A DNA stretch of 20,550 nucleotides from Woronichinia sp035285405 (lineage in GTDB: Bacteria; Cyanobacteriota; Cyanobacteriia; Cyanobacteriales; Microcystaceae), in the NCBI GenBank assembly GCA_035285405.1, contig JAYKJI010000060.1, forward strand, positions 1 to 20,550, written 5' to 3'. Within the stretch, counting starts at the first letter, position 1. Each line of letters starts with the position of its first letter. Shown here piece by piece: positions 7,597 to 15,037 of the stretch. A program made the translations under genes and the position numbers. The notes under the pieces are model-generated. The model had not been told where the DNA came from, did not search any database, and was given only the letters and a program-made list of their open reading frames with translations.

Positions 7597-7693
7597 TTTG
7601 ATCCCCCCAACCCCCCTTGATAAGGGGGGCTAAATTCCTATCAGTAACCTAGTCCCCCTTTTTAAGGGGGATGCCGTAGGCAGGGGGATCAAA
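7597..7693. repeat. 97-bp nested palindrome (three-way-junction-like) between nifZ and nifT
   Basis: Perfect 11-bp outer arms TTTGATCCCCC (7597-7607) and GGGGGATCAAA (7683-7693) enclose two hairpins. The first is CCCCCCTT/AAGGGGGG (7611-7618/7622-7629), the second CCCCCTT/AAGGGGG (7654-7660/7664-7670). A palindromic GCCGTAGGC lies at 7673-7681. It belongs to the C/G-rich dispersed palindrome family of this window and is the most elaborate copy. Confidence 0.85.
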
Positions 7694-7743
7694 CTTCTAG
7701 GAATGTCAAGAGATGTGTGTAAATATTAGCCGAAAGGGGAAAT

Positions 7744-8013
7744 TTAGACGGCTACATTCTCAGCAGTTTCCATTTCTTTAGCACGGCAGCCGACTACATA
7801 GCCTTTTTCAATGAAATGAACGGCATAAATATAGTAGGTTTGTAGAAAAGTACCGATACCAACCACGTAACCTGTATCGCCTTTTTTAGCAAGATGTTCG
7901 CCAATCTCTTTACCTGGAAAAGTGCCATCATTGCGAATTAGCTTACAGATTCTCACTTTTTCTCCCATTTCAAATTGAGGGGGAGAATCAATTTCTATTT
8001 CACTAGCTTGCAT
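7744..8013 (-). CDS. nifZ: NifZ, nitrogenase maturation protein
   Basis: The 89-residue protein has the NifZ pattern FEMGEKVRICKLIRNDGTFPG in its first third, then GDTGYVVGIGTFLQTYYIYAVHFIE and a GCRAKE end. NifZ is known to help form the second P-cluster of NifDK. The start codon lies inside the 3' end of nifV (11-bp overlap, 8003-8013), implying translational coupling. It is of normal length for cyanobacterial NifZ. Confidence 0.94.
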   Translation of the reverse strand: MQASEIEIDSPPQFEMGEKVRICKLIRNDGTFPGKEIGEHLAKKGDTGYVVGIGTFLQTYYIYAVHFIEKGYVVGCRAKEMETAENVAV

Positions 8014-9133
8014 ACATTGTTTCCTTTTGATGAACTAAGTTGAGTAATTCTTCAGAGGTAAGGTTACGTTTAACCTGCATAGAAAAATGACGAACAGTTT
8101 CTAATAGCGATCGCAGTTCTTCCTGGGCGAGAAAAATACCTTGAGAGGCCAAGATTTCTTCTAATAAATGACGACCTGAATGTTTACCTGCTAATAAACG
8201 ACGTTGACCGCCTACCATTTCAGGGGCAAAGGGTTCATAGGTGAGGGGATTTTTTAACATTCCCGCCGTATGAATTCCTGATTCATGGGCAAAGGCATTG
8301 TCTCCTACGATCGCCTTCCAGGGAGGTAAATTTCCGCCAGAAGCTTGCACTACTAAACGAGAAATTTCTTTCAAACGAGAGGTATCAATTCCTAATTTGA
8401 TGCCATAAATTTGCTTGAGAGCCATCACAATTTCTTCGAGGGCCGCATTACCTGCTCGTTCTCCTAAACCATTGACGGTGGTGTTAACAGAGGTAGCTCC
8501 TGCTTTGATGCCAGCAAGGGAATTGGCAGTGGCTAAACCGAAATCATTGTGGGTGTGCATTTCCACAGGAATAGATAGAAATTGCACTAAATGATGAACT
8601 TTTTGATAAGTGGTAAAAGGGTCAAGAATGCCCACCGTATCACAGAAACGAAAACGAGAGATTCCCCATTCCTGAGCCGCCTGAATAACGTCTAATAAAA
8701 AGTTAGCATCAGCCCTAGAGGAATCTTCGCCACCGAGAGCAACAAATAAACCTTGGTCTTTGGCAAAAGTGATGGTATCCCGTAATTGGTTCAACATCTT
8801 TTGGGTTTGCCCTTGAAACTTGACCTCGATTTGAATTTGAGAGACGGGAATGGAGATATGAACCCGTTTTAAACCGCAGGAAAGGGAGGCAGTAATGTCC
8901 GATAAAACGGCTCGATTCCAACCGATTAAGTCTGCTTTTAAATCCAAATAACTAATGGCTGTAATTGCTTCCTGTTCGGTTTTTCCCATGGCGGGAATGC
9001 CAACTTCGATTTCCTGTACTCCCATTGAGTCCAGAAGAGCGGCGATCGCGGTTTTTTCTGCAAGGGTGAAGGCAACTCCTGCGGCTTGTTCTCCATCACG
9101 GAGGGTCGTGTCGTTGATCTGGATGGTGTTCAT
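8003..9133 (-). CDS. nifV: Homocitrate synthase NifV
   Basis: The 376-residue protein condenses acetyl-CoA and 2-oxoglutarate to homocitrate, the organic ligand of FeMo-co. It belongs to the DRE-TIM (HMGL-like) family: DTTLRDGEQ at residues 8-16, the metal-binding HTHND at 193-197, NGLGERAGNAALEE at 221-234, and ESGIHTAGMLKNP further on. GAGG sits about 8 nt before ATG 9133. It overlaps nifZ downstream. It is co-directional with nifK, which lies upstream across a 237-bp palindrome-rich spacer. In many cyanobacterial clusters nifV lies elsewhere, upstream of nifB. 2-Isopropylmalate synthase is the nearest alternative, but length and context favour NifV. Confidence 0.95.
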   Translation of the reverse strand: MNTIQINDTTLRDGEQAAGVAFTLAEKTAIAALLDSMGVQEIEVGIPAMGKTEQEAITAISYLDLKADLIGWNRAVLSDITASLSCGLKRVHISIPVSQIQIEVKFQGQTQKMLNQLRDTITFAKDQGLFVALGGEDSSRADANFLLDVIQAAQEWGISRFRFCDTVGILDPFTTYQKVHHLVQFLSIPVEMHTHNDFGLATANSLAGIKAGATSVNTTVNGLGERAGNAALEEIVMALKQIYGIKLGIDTSRLKEISRLVVQASGGNLPPWKAIVGDNAFAHESGIHTAGMLKNPLTYEPFAPEMVGGQRRLLAGKHSGRHLLEEILASQGIFLAQEELRSLLETVRHFSMQVKRNLTSEELLNLVHQKETMYAS

Positions 9134-9191
9134 TTTGAAGCCTCTAAATTGCCCTTAAAAAGCTCAACTTTAAGTTTATTTTTGAGGTTTG

Positions 9192-9366
9192 ATCCCCCTA
9201 AATCTTCCTTAAAATGGGGATTTTTTTATAATTAGCTTAAAGATTTAGCCCCCTAAATCCACCAATTCTGGGGGACTTTAAACGGAATGAAGAGATTTTA
9301 AATTTTAAGATTCTCTATATCCCCCCAAAGTTGGGGGGCAAGGGGGCAAAATAAGCTAGGGGGGAT
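9192..9366. repeat. Cluster of C/G-rich palindromes in the nifK-nifV spacer
   Basis: Three dyads occur in the 237-bp gap. The first is ATCCCC (9192-9197) with GGGGAT (9216-9221), followed by a T-run in the plus direction. The second is CCCCC (9249-9253) with GGGGG (9270-9274). The third is the near-perfect CCCCCCAA-AG-TTGGGGGG (9321-9338), with outer partners ATCCCCCC (9319-9326) and GGGGGGAT (9359-9366). The spacer holds nothing coding. The structures could slow read-through or protect the nifK 3' end. Confidence 0.8.
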
Positions 9367-9370
9367 AACT

Positions 9371-10906
9371 CTAGCGAATTAAATCGTAGGAAATATCCGT
9401 TTTTGAGGGGATATTACTGTTGCGATCTAATTCATCGAGAATGGTGTTCACAATCCAGTTCAACAGGTTAATTGTACCTTGATAACCGTAAGTTGCATAA
9501 CGGTGTAAATGATGGCGATCAAAGATGGGATAACCAATACGAACAAAAGGAACTTTAGTGTCACGCCAGAGATATTTACCGTAGGAATTACCGATTAATA
9601 AATCAACGGGTTCGGTAAATAATAAAGAACGCATATGCCAGAGGTCTTTGCCCCCCCAAATCGTTGCACCTTTACCGAAAGGACTGGCATCTAAAATCGC
9701 ACGCAGTTCAGCTTCAAAAATAGGGTTACTATTGGAAACTAAAATGTGTACAGGTTCGGCTCCCACTTCTAACAGGAATTGGGTTAAACCAATCACTAAA
9801 TCAGGATCACCATAGAGTGCTACTCGTTTGCCATGTAACCAAGCTTGGGAATCGGTTAAAGCATCAACAGCACGACCCCGTTCATCTTCCAATTCTTTGG
9901 GAATCGGTTGACCCGTTAAAGCGGATAATTTGATTAAGAATTCATCGGTTCCACGAATACCAATGGGACGAACGACGCTGGTGGGTTGCTGCCATTCTTT
10001 TTCGATGTATTCTCGTGTTTTGGTGGTCGAATAGGATTGGAAGGCGATCGTGGCTTCGGCATTAATGGAATCCGCCGCAACTTCTAAGGGAGTGCCACCT
10101 GGGTACATATTATAAGTACCATTATTAGGCGAATCTAAATATTCAGAATTATCGGCTAATAGGGTGTAGTTTACCCCCATCGTTTCTGCCAGTCTTTTAA
10201 CTTCTCGCAGGTTGCCAATATAGGTTTCAAAGCCTGGGATAAAGTTAATTTTTCCGTTTTTAGTTTCGGTTTTCTTACCTGCGGTCAGTTCAGTCAAAAT
10301 GCCTTTGAGCATATTGTCATAACCCGTGATATGGGAACCGACAAAGCTAGGGGTATGGGCATAGGGAACGGGAAATTCTTGGGGGATGGAACCTTTTTCT
10401 TTTGAGGTTTTGATAAAGGCTTGTAAGTCATCACCGATAACTTCTGCCATACAAGTTGTACACATAGCAATCATTTTAGGCTTGTACAAATTGTAGGAAG
10501 TTGCCAACCCATCAATCATATTTTGTAAGCCTCCAAAGACGGCAGCATCTTCAGTCATGGAAGAAGAAACCGCAGAGAAAGGCTCTTTAAAGTGACGGGT
10601 AAAGTGGCTCCGAAAATAGGCAACACAACCTTGAGAACCGTGAACGAAGGGTAAGGTTTGTTCAAAACCAACGGCGGCTAGAATAGCACCTAAAGGTTGG
10701 CAAGCTTTAGCAGGATTAACGGTTAGGGCTTCACGGGCAAAGTTTTTCTCCCGATATTCCCAGCTTTTTGTCCATTCAGCAGTTTCAGCAATTAATTCTG
10801 AGGGATGGCAACCTTCAAATTCTTTTTTACCTGCAAAGAGTTCTTGATATTCAGGGTCTTGAAAAAGTTGGCCGTGATCCTTGATGGCATCTACATTCTG
10901 TGGCAT
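9371..10906 (-). CDS. nifK: Nitrogenase MoFe protein beta subunit NifK
   Basis: This 511-residue beta subunit of dinitrogenase forms an alpha2beta2 complex with NifD. P-cluster ligands are in place: C69 (AKACQPLGA), C94 (SQGCVAYFRSH) and C152 (CTTCMAEVIGDD), plus the conserved Ser in HTPSFVGSH (about 184-192). The N-terminus and total length match cyanobacterial NifK. GGAG lies about 7-8 nt before ATG 10906. It follows nifD at 221 bp, an unusually long spacer for an nifDK pair, filled with repeats. No frameshift or truncation is seen. Confidence 0.98.
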   Translation of the reverse strand: MPQNVDAIKDHGQLFQDPEYQELFAGKKEFEGCHPSELIAETAEWTKSWEYREKNFAREALTVNPAKACQPLGAILAAVGFEQTLPFVHGSQGCVAYFRSHFTRHFKEPFSAVSSSMTEDAAVFGGLQNMIDGLATSYNLYKPKMIAMCTTCMAEVIGDDLQAFIKTSKEKGSIPQEFPVPYAHTPSFVGSHITGYDNMLKGILTELTAGKKTETKNGKINFIPGFETYIGNLREVKRLAETMGVNYTLLADNSEYLDSPNNGTYNMYPGGTPLEVAADSINAEATIAFQSYSTTKTREYIEKEWQQPTSVVRPIGIRGTDEFLIKLSALTGQPIPKELEDERGRAVDALTDSQAWLHGKRVALYGDPDLVIGLTQFLLEVGAEPVHILVSNSNPIFEAELRAILDASPFGKGATIWGGKDLWHMRSLLFTEPVDLLIGNSYGKYLWRDTKVPFVRIGYPIFDRHHLHRYATYGYQGTINLLNWIVNTILDELDRNSNIPSKTDISYDLIR

Positions 10907-10928
10907 GATCTGACTCCGGTATTGAGAG

Positions 10929-11117
10929 TGAATAGTTAGGAGTGAATAGTAAATAATTCGGTTGAGAGTTTAAAGATGATCCCCCCCAGCCCCCCTTAAA
11001 AAGGGGGGAGAATGAGAGAGAAAGGTTAGATAGTTGTAGCGAAGTTAAGAATTAAACAATTGGCTGAAATGATTAATTGTCAATTATCAACTATTCACTA
11101 TCAATTATTAACTATCA
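10929..11117. repeat. Inverted heptanucleotide-repeat arrays in the nifD-nifK spacer
   Basis: Six heptamers in exact register fill 11076-11117 (ATTGTCA, ATTATCA, ACTATTC, ACTATCA, ATTATTA, ACTATCA). Four related heptamers in the opposite sense fill 10929-10956 (TGAATAG, TTAGGAG, TGAATAG, TAAATAA). They resemble the short tandemly repeated repetitive (STRR) sequences known in cyanobacteria. The two arrays bracket the 41-bp palindrome. Confidence 0.75.
10973..11013. repeat. 41-bp dispersed palindrome, copy 1 (nifD-nifK spacer)
   Basis: The core hairpin is CCCCCCTT (10990-10997) - AAA - AAGGGGGG (11001-11008), preceded by GATCCCCCCCAG. All 41 bases are identical to 13900-13940 in the nifU-nifH spacer. 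The same family fills most other nif spacers. Confidence 0.9.
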
Positions 11118-11127
11118 ACTAGATTGC

Positions 11128-12633
11128 TTATTTGTTCCAGGGTGCGCCGATTAAGCTCCAGGTGGGGCTATTTAACGCTAAGTCCATGTCACGGGCAAAG
11201 ATTGCGAAACCGTCGTAACCGTGATAGGGGCCTGAATAATCCCAAGAGTGCATTTGACGGAAGGGTAATGCCATTTTTTGGAAGACATATTTTTCCTTGA
11301 TTCCTGAGGCAATAAGATCAGGTTTTAAGGCTTTGACAAATTCTTCAAATTCATAGGCCGAAACGTCGTCATAAATCAGGGTTCCGTCTTCGACATAGTT
11401 TGTCGTCCGTTTGTAGTCGTCATTATGACCAAATTCGTAACCTGTTCCGACTAATTTCATGCCAAGATCGTAGAAAGCTGGAACAACGTGGCGAGGACGT
11501 AAACCACCGACCATGAGCGCAACGGTTTTACCTTCTAAGCGGGGACGATATTTGTCAATAACGGCTTGACATTGGGCTTCGTATTTAGCGATAACGGCTT
11601 CCGCATTAGCTTGAATGGTTTCGTCAAATTTAGCGGCGATCGCCCGTAGAGATTCAGCAATTTTGGTAGGGCCAAAGAAGTTATATTCTAACCAGGGAAT
11701 CCCATAGGTTTCTTCCATGTGGCGAGAAATATAATTCATCGAGCGGTAGCAGTGAACTAGATTCAGTTTCACTTGAGAAGTCAACATCATTTCATTGAAG
11801 GTGCCATCTCCTGACCATTGAGCAACCACGCGCAGCCCAATTTCTTCTAAGAGAATACGGCTTGACCAAGCATCACCACCAATGTTGTAATCGCCGATAA
11901 TAGCAACATCGTAGGGGCCAGCTTCAATACCTAAGGTTCCTTCTTTTTTAGCTTTATCTGCACGGGGGAATACATAGTCCCGAACAGCATCATTAGCAAT
12001 GTGGTGTCCCAACGATTGAGAAACACCTCGGAAACCCTCGCAACGAACGGGAACAACGGGCTTATTAATTTCTTTGCTGGCTTTTTTGGCAACAGCTTCG
12101 ATGTCATCTCCAATTAAACCGATGGGACATTCTGATTGTACAGAAACGCCGCGATTGAGAGGAAATAATTCTTCAATTTCTGCAATTAACTTAGCCAGCT
12201 TTTTATCACCACCAAAAACAATATCGCGTTCTTGGAAATCAGAGGTAAATTGCATGGTTCCAAAGCTATCAATCCCCGTCGTACCGATGTAGTAATTACG
12301 ACGACCAGACCAGGAATAGTAACCGCAACCAACGGGGCCATGGCTGATATGAACCATGTCTTTAATGGGGCCCCAAACCACACCTTTAGAACCTGCATAG
12401 GCACAACCACGAGTGGTCATAGAGCCTGGAACAGATTTAATGTTAGATTTTACACCGCAATCGGGGTTTCCTTCTTCATAAACACCGAGGTGTTTGGCGC
12501 GTTTTTTCTGGGCTTTATCGGGATAAACTTCGAGAACTTCTTGAATGAGGGATTTTTTATCCTCATTAGTGACTACAGGGGGAGCGAGGGGAGTTGTAGT
12601 CGGTTTCGTTAATAGATCGGTAGGAGGGGTCAT
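11128..12633 (-). CDS. nifD: Nitrogenase MoFe protein alpha subunit NifD
   Basis: This 501-residue alpha subunit carries the FeMo-co site. P-cluster ligands are C77 (TRGCAYAG), C103 (GPVGCGYYSW) and C169 (SECPIGLIGDD). FeMo-co ligands are C295 (LVHCYRSMNY) and H462 (RQMHSWDYSGPYHG). The active-site His of GHH (about 210) and the Arg pair of SGRRNYYIG (about 109-117) are present. The frame is continuous, with no nifD excision element of the heterocystous type. The N-terminus has a Pro/Thr-rich extension of about 15 residues relative to Azotobacter NifD. The ribosome-binding site is weak (GGTGA). It lies between nifH (185 bp upstream) and nifK. Confidence 0.98.
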   Translation of the reverse strand: MTPPTDLLTKPTTTPLAPPVVTNEDKKSLIQEVLEVYPDKAQKKRAKHLGVYEEGNPDCGVKSNIKSVPGSMTTRGCAYAGSKGVVWGPIKDMVHISHGPVGCGYYSWSGRRNYYIGTTGIDSFGTMQFTSDFQERDIVFGGDKKLAKLIAEIEELFPLNRGVSVQSECPIGLIGDDIEAVAKKASKEINKPVVPVRCEGFRGVSQSLGHHIANDAVRDYVFPRADKAKKEGTLGIEAGPYDVAIIGDYNIGGDAWSSRILLEEIGLRVVAQWSGDGTFNEMMLTSQVKLNLVHCYRSMNYISRHMEETYGIPWLEYNFFGPTKIAESLRAIAAKFDETIQANAEAVIAKYEAQCQAVIDKYRPRLEGKTVALMVGGLRPRHVVPAFYDLGMKLVGTGYEFGHNDDYKRTTNYVEDGTLIYDDVSAYEFEEFVKALKPDLIASGIKEKYVFQKMALPFRQMHSWDYSGPYHGYDGFAIFARDMDLALNSPTWSLIGAPWNK

Positions 12634-12694
12634 AATTTGTCACCAATTATTTGTAATTTCGGCTGTGAAAGTTTGAGATTTTATCCCCCTAAAT

Positions 12695-12801
12695 CCCCCT
12701 TCCTAAGGGGGACTTCCAATCATTAACTAATCTATTTCCACCTTTTTAAAGAGGGGATTTTAATCATTAACTGATCTGTTTCCCCCCCTTTCAAAGGGGG
12801 G
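12695..12801. repeat. Palindromes and a direct repeat in the nifH-nifD spacer
   Basis: Hairpin CCCCCTT-CCT-AAGGGGG lies at 12695-12711, and CCCCCCTTT-C-AAAGGGGGG at 12783-12801. Between them AATCATTAACT occurs twice, 44 bp apart (12718 and 12762), each time followed by a similar C-rich stretch, as if one palindrome unit was duplicated. They sit where nifH mRNA ends and could stabilise it. Confidence 0.8.
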
Positions 12802-12818
12802 CTAGGGGGGATTCAAAA

Positions 12819-13712
12819 CTATACCAATGCGGGGGCTTTGACACCTTCTTGGATAGCTTTTTGATACTCTTCTTCGCCGCCCAAGATACCGAATTCGACT
12901 AACAAGTCTTCCAATTCATCCATCGAAATGGGGGTAGGAATGGTGAGGTTTTTGTTGTCAATAATTTTCTTGGCAAGGTCGCGGTACTCTTGAGCCTGTT
13001 GGCTATCGGGAGCATACTCGATCACGGTCATACGGCGCAGTTCAGCGTGTTGAACGATGTTGTCGCGGGGGACAAAGTGCAACATTTGGGTATTCAGACG
13101 TGCGGCAAGGGTTTCGATTAATTCCAGTTCACGGTCTGTTTTACGGCTGTTGCAGATTAAACCACCGAGACGGACACCGCCAGAGTGAGCATATTTCAAT
13201 ACACCACGAGCGATGTTATTTGCGGCATACATGGCCATCATTTCGCCAGAGGTGACGATGTAGATTTCTTGGGCTTTACCTTCACGGATGGGCATAGCGA
13301 AACCACCGCAAACTACGTCCCCTAATACGTCGTAGGAAACAAAGTCTAAATCTTCGTAGGCTCCATTTTCTTCAAGGAAGTTGATGGCGGTGATGATACC
13401 GCGTCCTGCACAACCGACTCCAGGTTCGGGGCCACCAGACTCAACGCATTTAACATCCCGATAACCGGTTAAGAGAACTTGGTCGAGTTCTACATCTTCC
13501 ACAGACCCTAATTCGGCAGCAAGGTGTAAAACGGTGGTTTGAGCTTTACTGTGCAGCATTAAACGGGTGGAATCTGCTTTGGGGTCGCAACCAACGATCA
13601 TGACGCGCTGACCCAATTCGGCCATACCTGCGATCGTGTTTTGAGAGGTGGTGGATTTACCGATACCGCCTTTGCCATAGAAGGCAATCTGTCTGATTTG
13701 TTCGTCACTCAT
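12819..13712 (-). CDS. nifH: Nitrogenase iron protein NifH (dinitrogenase reductase)
   Basis: This 297-residue homodimeric ATPase delivers electrons to NifDK and acts in FeMo-co maturation. The P-loop GKGGIGKST covers 13-21, and switch I holds CDPKADSTR (42-50). Cluster ligands C101 (GVGCAGRG) and C135 (VVCGGFAMP) bridge the subunits. R104 corresponds to the Arg that is ADP-ribosylated in some bacteria. Nothing is missing. ACGGAG precedes the ATG by about 8 nt. A 271-bp leader region separates it from nifU and holds a stem-loop, a 34-codon frame and the 41-bp palindrome. Confidence 0.99.
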   Translation of the reverse strand: MSDEQIRQIAFYGKGGIGKSTTSQNTIAGMAELGQRVMIVGCDPKADSTRLMLHSKAQTTVLHLAAELGSVEDVELDQVLLTGYRDVKCVESGGPEPGVGCAGRGIITAINFLEENGAYEDLDFVSYDVLGDVVCGGFAMPIREGKAQEIYIVTSGEMMAMYAANNIARGVLKYAHSGGVRLGGLICNSRKTDRELELIETLAARLNTQMLHFVPRDNIVQHAELRRMTVIEYAPDSQQAQEYRDLAKKIIDNKNLTIPTPISMDELEDLLVEFGILGGEEEYQKAIQEGVKAPALV

Positions 13713-13761
13713 GGTGTTTCTCCGTAAAATTTTTGTTGTTGATTTGTTGTTGTTTGAATGA

Positions 13762-13779
13762 AAACCTAAAGGTAGGTTT
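13762..13779 (-). promoter_or_regulatory. Stem-loop in the nifH 5' leader
   Basis: Perfect 7-bp arms AAACCTA (13762-13768) and TAGGTTT (13773-13779) with a 4-nt loop lie about 50-67 nt before the nifH ATG. In Anabaena variabilis, nifH mRNA ends are known to arise by processing of longer nif transcripts at a 5' stem-loop; a similar role here is inference. Confidence 0.45.
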
Positions 13780-13870
13780 GGGAGCAGTTAGACAATGCTG
13801 ACTGCAAGCGATTAGGAGAGTTACCAAAGGGTGGCGATCGCTCCATAAACCGAGTAAAAAAGTTGTTCAT
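13766..13870 (-). CDS. Possible 34-codon leader reading frame upstream of nifH
   Basis: ATG 13868-13870 opens a 34-codon frame (begins MNNFFTRFMERSPPF, ends NCSQTYL) whose stop codon lies inside one arm of the nifH leader stem-loop. No convincing ribosome-binding site precedes it, and one HIP1 octamer lies within it. I do not recognise the product. It may be a chance frame; the position of its stop relative to the stem-loop is the only reason to list it. Confidence 0.2.
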   Translation of the reverse strand: MNNFFTRFMERSPPFGNSPNRLQSALSNCSQTYL

Positions 13871-13899
13871 GGGTTTATACTTGCTTGTTTGATATTGTG

Positions 13900-13940
13900 A
13901 AGATGATCCCCCCCAGCCCCCCTTAAAAAGGGGGGAGAAT
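13900..13940. repeat. 41-bp dispersed palindrome, copy 2 (nifU-nifH spacer)
   Basis: This is an exact 41-base copy of 10973-11013, with core CCCCCCTT-AAA-AAGGGGGG. It lies 43 bp downstream of the nifU stop, so on the minus strand it could serve as the nifU 3' end or a processing point before nifH. Confidence 0.9.
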
Positions 13941-13983
13941 ATTTAGGTTGTTGGGGCAGAAATTGGGAAAAGAGTTAATAAGC

Positions 13984-14907
13984 TTAAACAGCTTCGACGA
14001 TGAGAGTGGGGGAAACTTTAGCGCGGAGGCGGGTTTCGATCGCCCCTTTGAGGGTGTCATTCCGACTAGAGCAGGAATCACAGGCTCCTTTGAGGTTGAC
14101 TAAGACGCGATCGCCGTCCACATCATGGAGTTCTACGTCACCGCCGTCTGCCATCAGAAAAGGACGAATTTCTTGATCTATGACCTGTTGAATGAGGGTG
14201 ATTTTTTGTAGGTTAGTTAAGGTCTTAGTAACGGTTTGAGTTGAACCTTTTTTGATGGTTTCTTTAACCGTATCTTTCTGATGAACAATTTCAGTAACAA
14301 CCTGAATATTTTTTTCCTGTTCTGCTAGGACAGAAGCTAAAATATCGTCAATATCCACTAAACAGGAACCGCAACTGCCACCCGCTTTTACATAGTTTGT
14401 CACCTGTTCGGCGGTGGTTAAATCATTTTCGATAATGATACGACGAATGCGGCTATCAGTAATGCCATAACAGCTACAAACTAAGGCTCCTTCGTCTTCT
14501 TCATGGTTCGCTAAAGGGATACCACGATAGTTATAAATAGCGGCTTCTAAGGCCTCTTGACCCATCACAGAACAGTGCATTTTGGCTTCAGGAAGTCCAC
14601 CTAAATAGTTAGCAATGTCCTGATTAGTAACCGCTAAAGCTTGATCTAAGGTCATCCCTTTTACTAACTCGGTTAAAGCCGAAGAAGAGGCGATCGCGCT
14701 AGTGCAACCAAAGGTTTGAAAACGGGCATCGAGAATACTATCTTGCTCAATTTCAATCTTGAGATGAAGTCTGAGGGCATCACCACAGGCAATACTTCCT
14801 ACTTCGCCAAAGACAACGGCAATACCTGTTTCTTCGGTTTTTTCAATCAATCCCTGGTTTTTAGGATTGTGAAAGAGTTCTAATACCTTTTCCGTGTAGT
14901 CCCACAT
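13984..14907 (-). CDS. nifU: NifU, Fe-S cluster scaffold
   Basis: The 307-residue protein has all three NifU modules. The IscU-like N-domain has C41, D43, C68 and C112. The central Bfd-like domain with a permanent [2Fe-2S] has C144-x-C146 and C179-x2-C182. The C-terminal Nfu domain has C276-x2-C279 (GACDSCSS). A Thr/Lys-rich linker spans about 197-235. It accepts sulfur from NifS and passes 4Fe-4S clusters to NifH and NifB. No Shine-Dalgarno is visible; an AT-rich heptamer array abuts the start codon. It is of normal length and intact. Confidence 0.97.
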   Translation of the reverse strand: MWDYTEKVLELFHNPKNQGLIEKTEETGIAVVFGEVGSIACGDALRLHLKIEIEQDSILDARFQTFGCTSAIASSSALTELVKGMTLDQALAVTNQDIANYLGGLPEAKMHCSVMGQEALEAAIYNYRGIPLANHEEDEGALVCSCYGITDSRIRRIIIENDLTTAEQVTNYVKAGGSCGSCLVDIDDILASVLAEQEKNIQVVTEIVHQKDTVKETIKKGSTQTVTKTLTNLQKITLIQQVIDQEIRPFLMADGGDVELHDVDGDRVLVNLKGACDSCSSRNDTLKGAIETRLRAKVSPTLIVEAV

Positions 14908-14915
14908 TTTTTTAA

Positions 14916-15033
14916 TTGATAGTTGATAGTTGACAATTGATAATGATCAGAAAAAGATAAAGCTAGTTAATAACTGATAGATAGCATCGGATAAAATCAA
15001 ATAAAATTATCAATTATCCATTGTCAATTATTA
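14916..15033. repeat. Inverted heptanucleotide arrays in the nifS-nifU spacer
   Basis: TTGATAG, TTGATAG, TTGACAA, TTGATAA run head to tail at 14916-14943. ATTATCA, ATTATCC, ATTGTCA, ATTATTA run at 15006-15033 in the opposite sense. The arrays face each other across 62 bp and almost fill the 130-bp spacer, so a long AT-rich hairpin could form in the transcript just before the nifU start. The family is shared with the nifD-nifK spacer. Confidence 0.78.
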
Positions 15034-15037
15034 ATTC

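Noticed and set aside
12232..12612. 126-codon frame antisense to nifD
   Set aside because: It lies wholly inside the intact, conserved nifD and has no recognisable domain; it is a shadow frame.
11128..12633. Heterocyst-type nifD excision element
   Set aside because: The nifD frame is continuous with all ligands present, and no recombinase gene is nearby.
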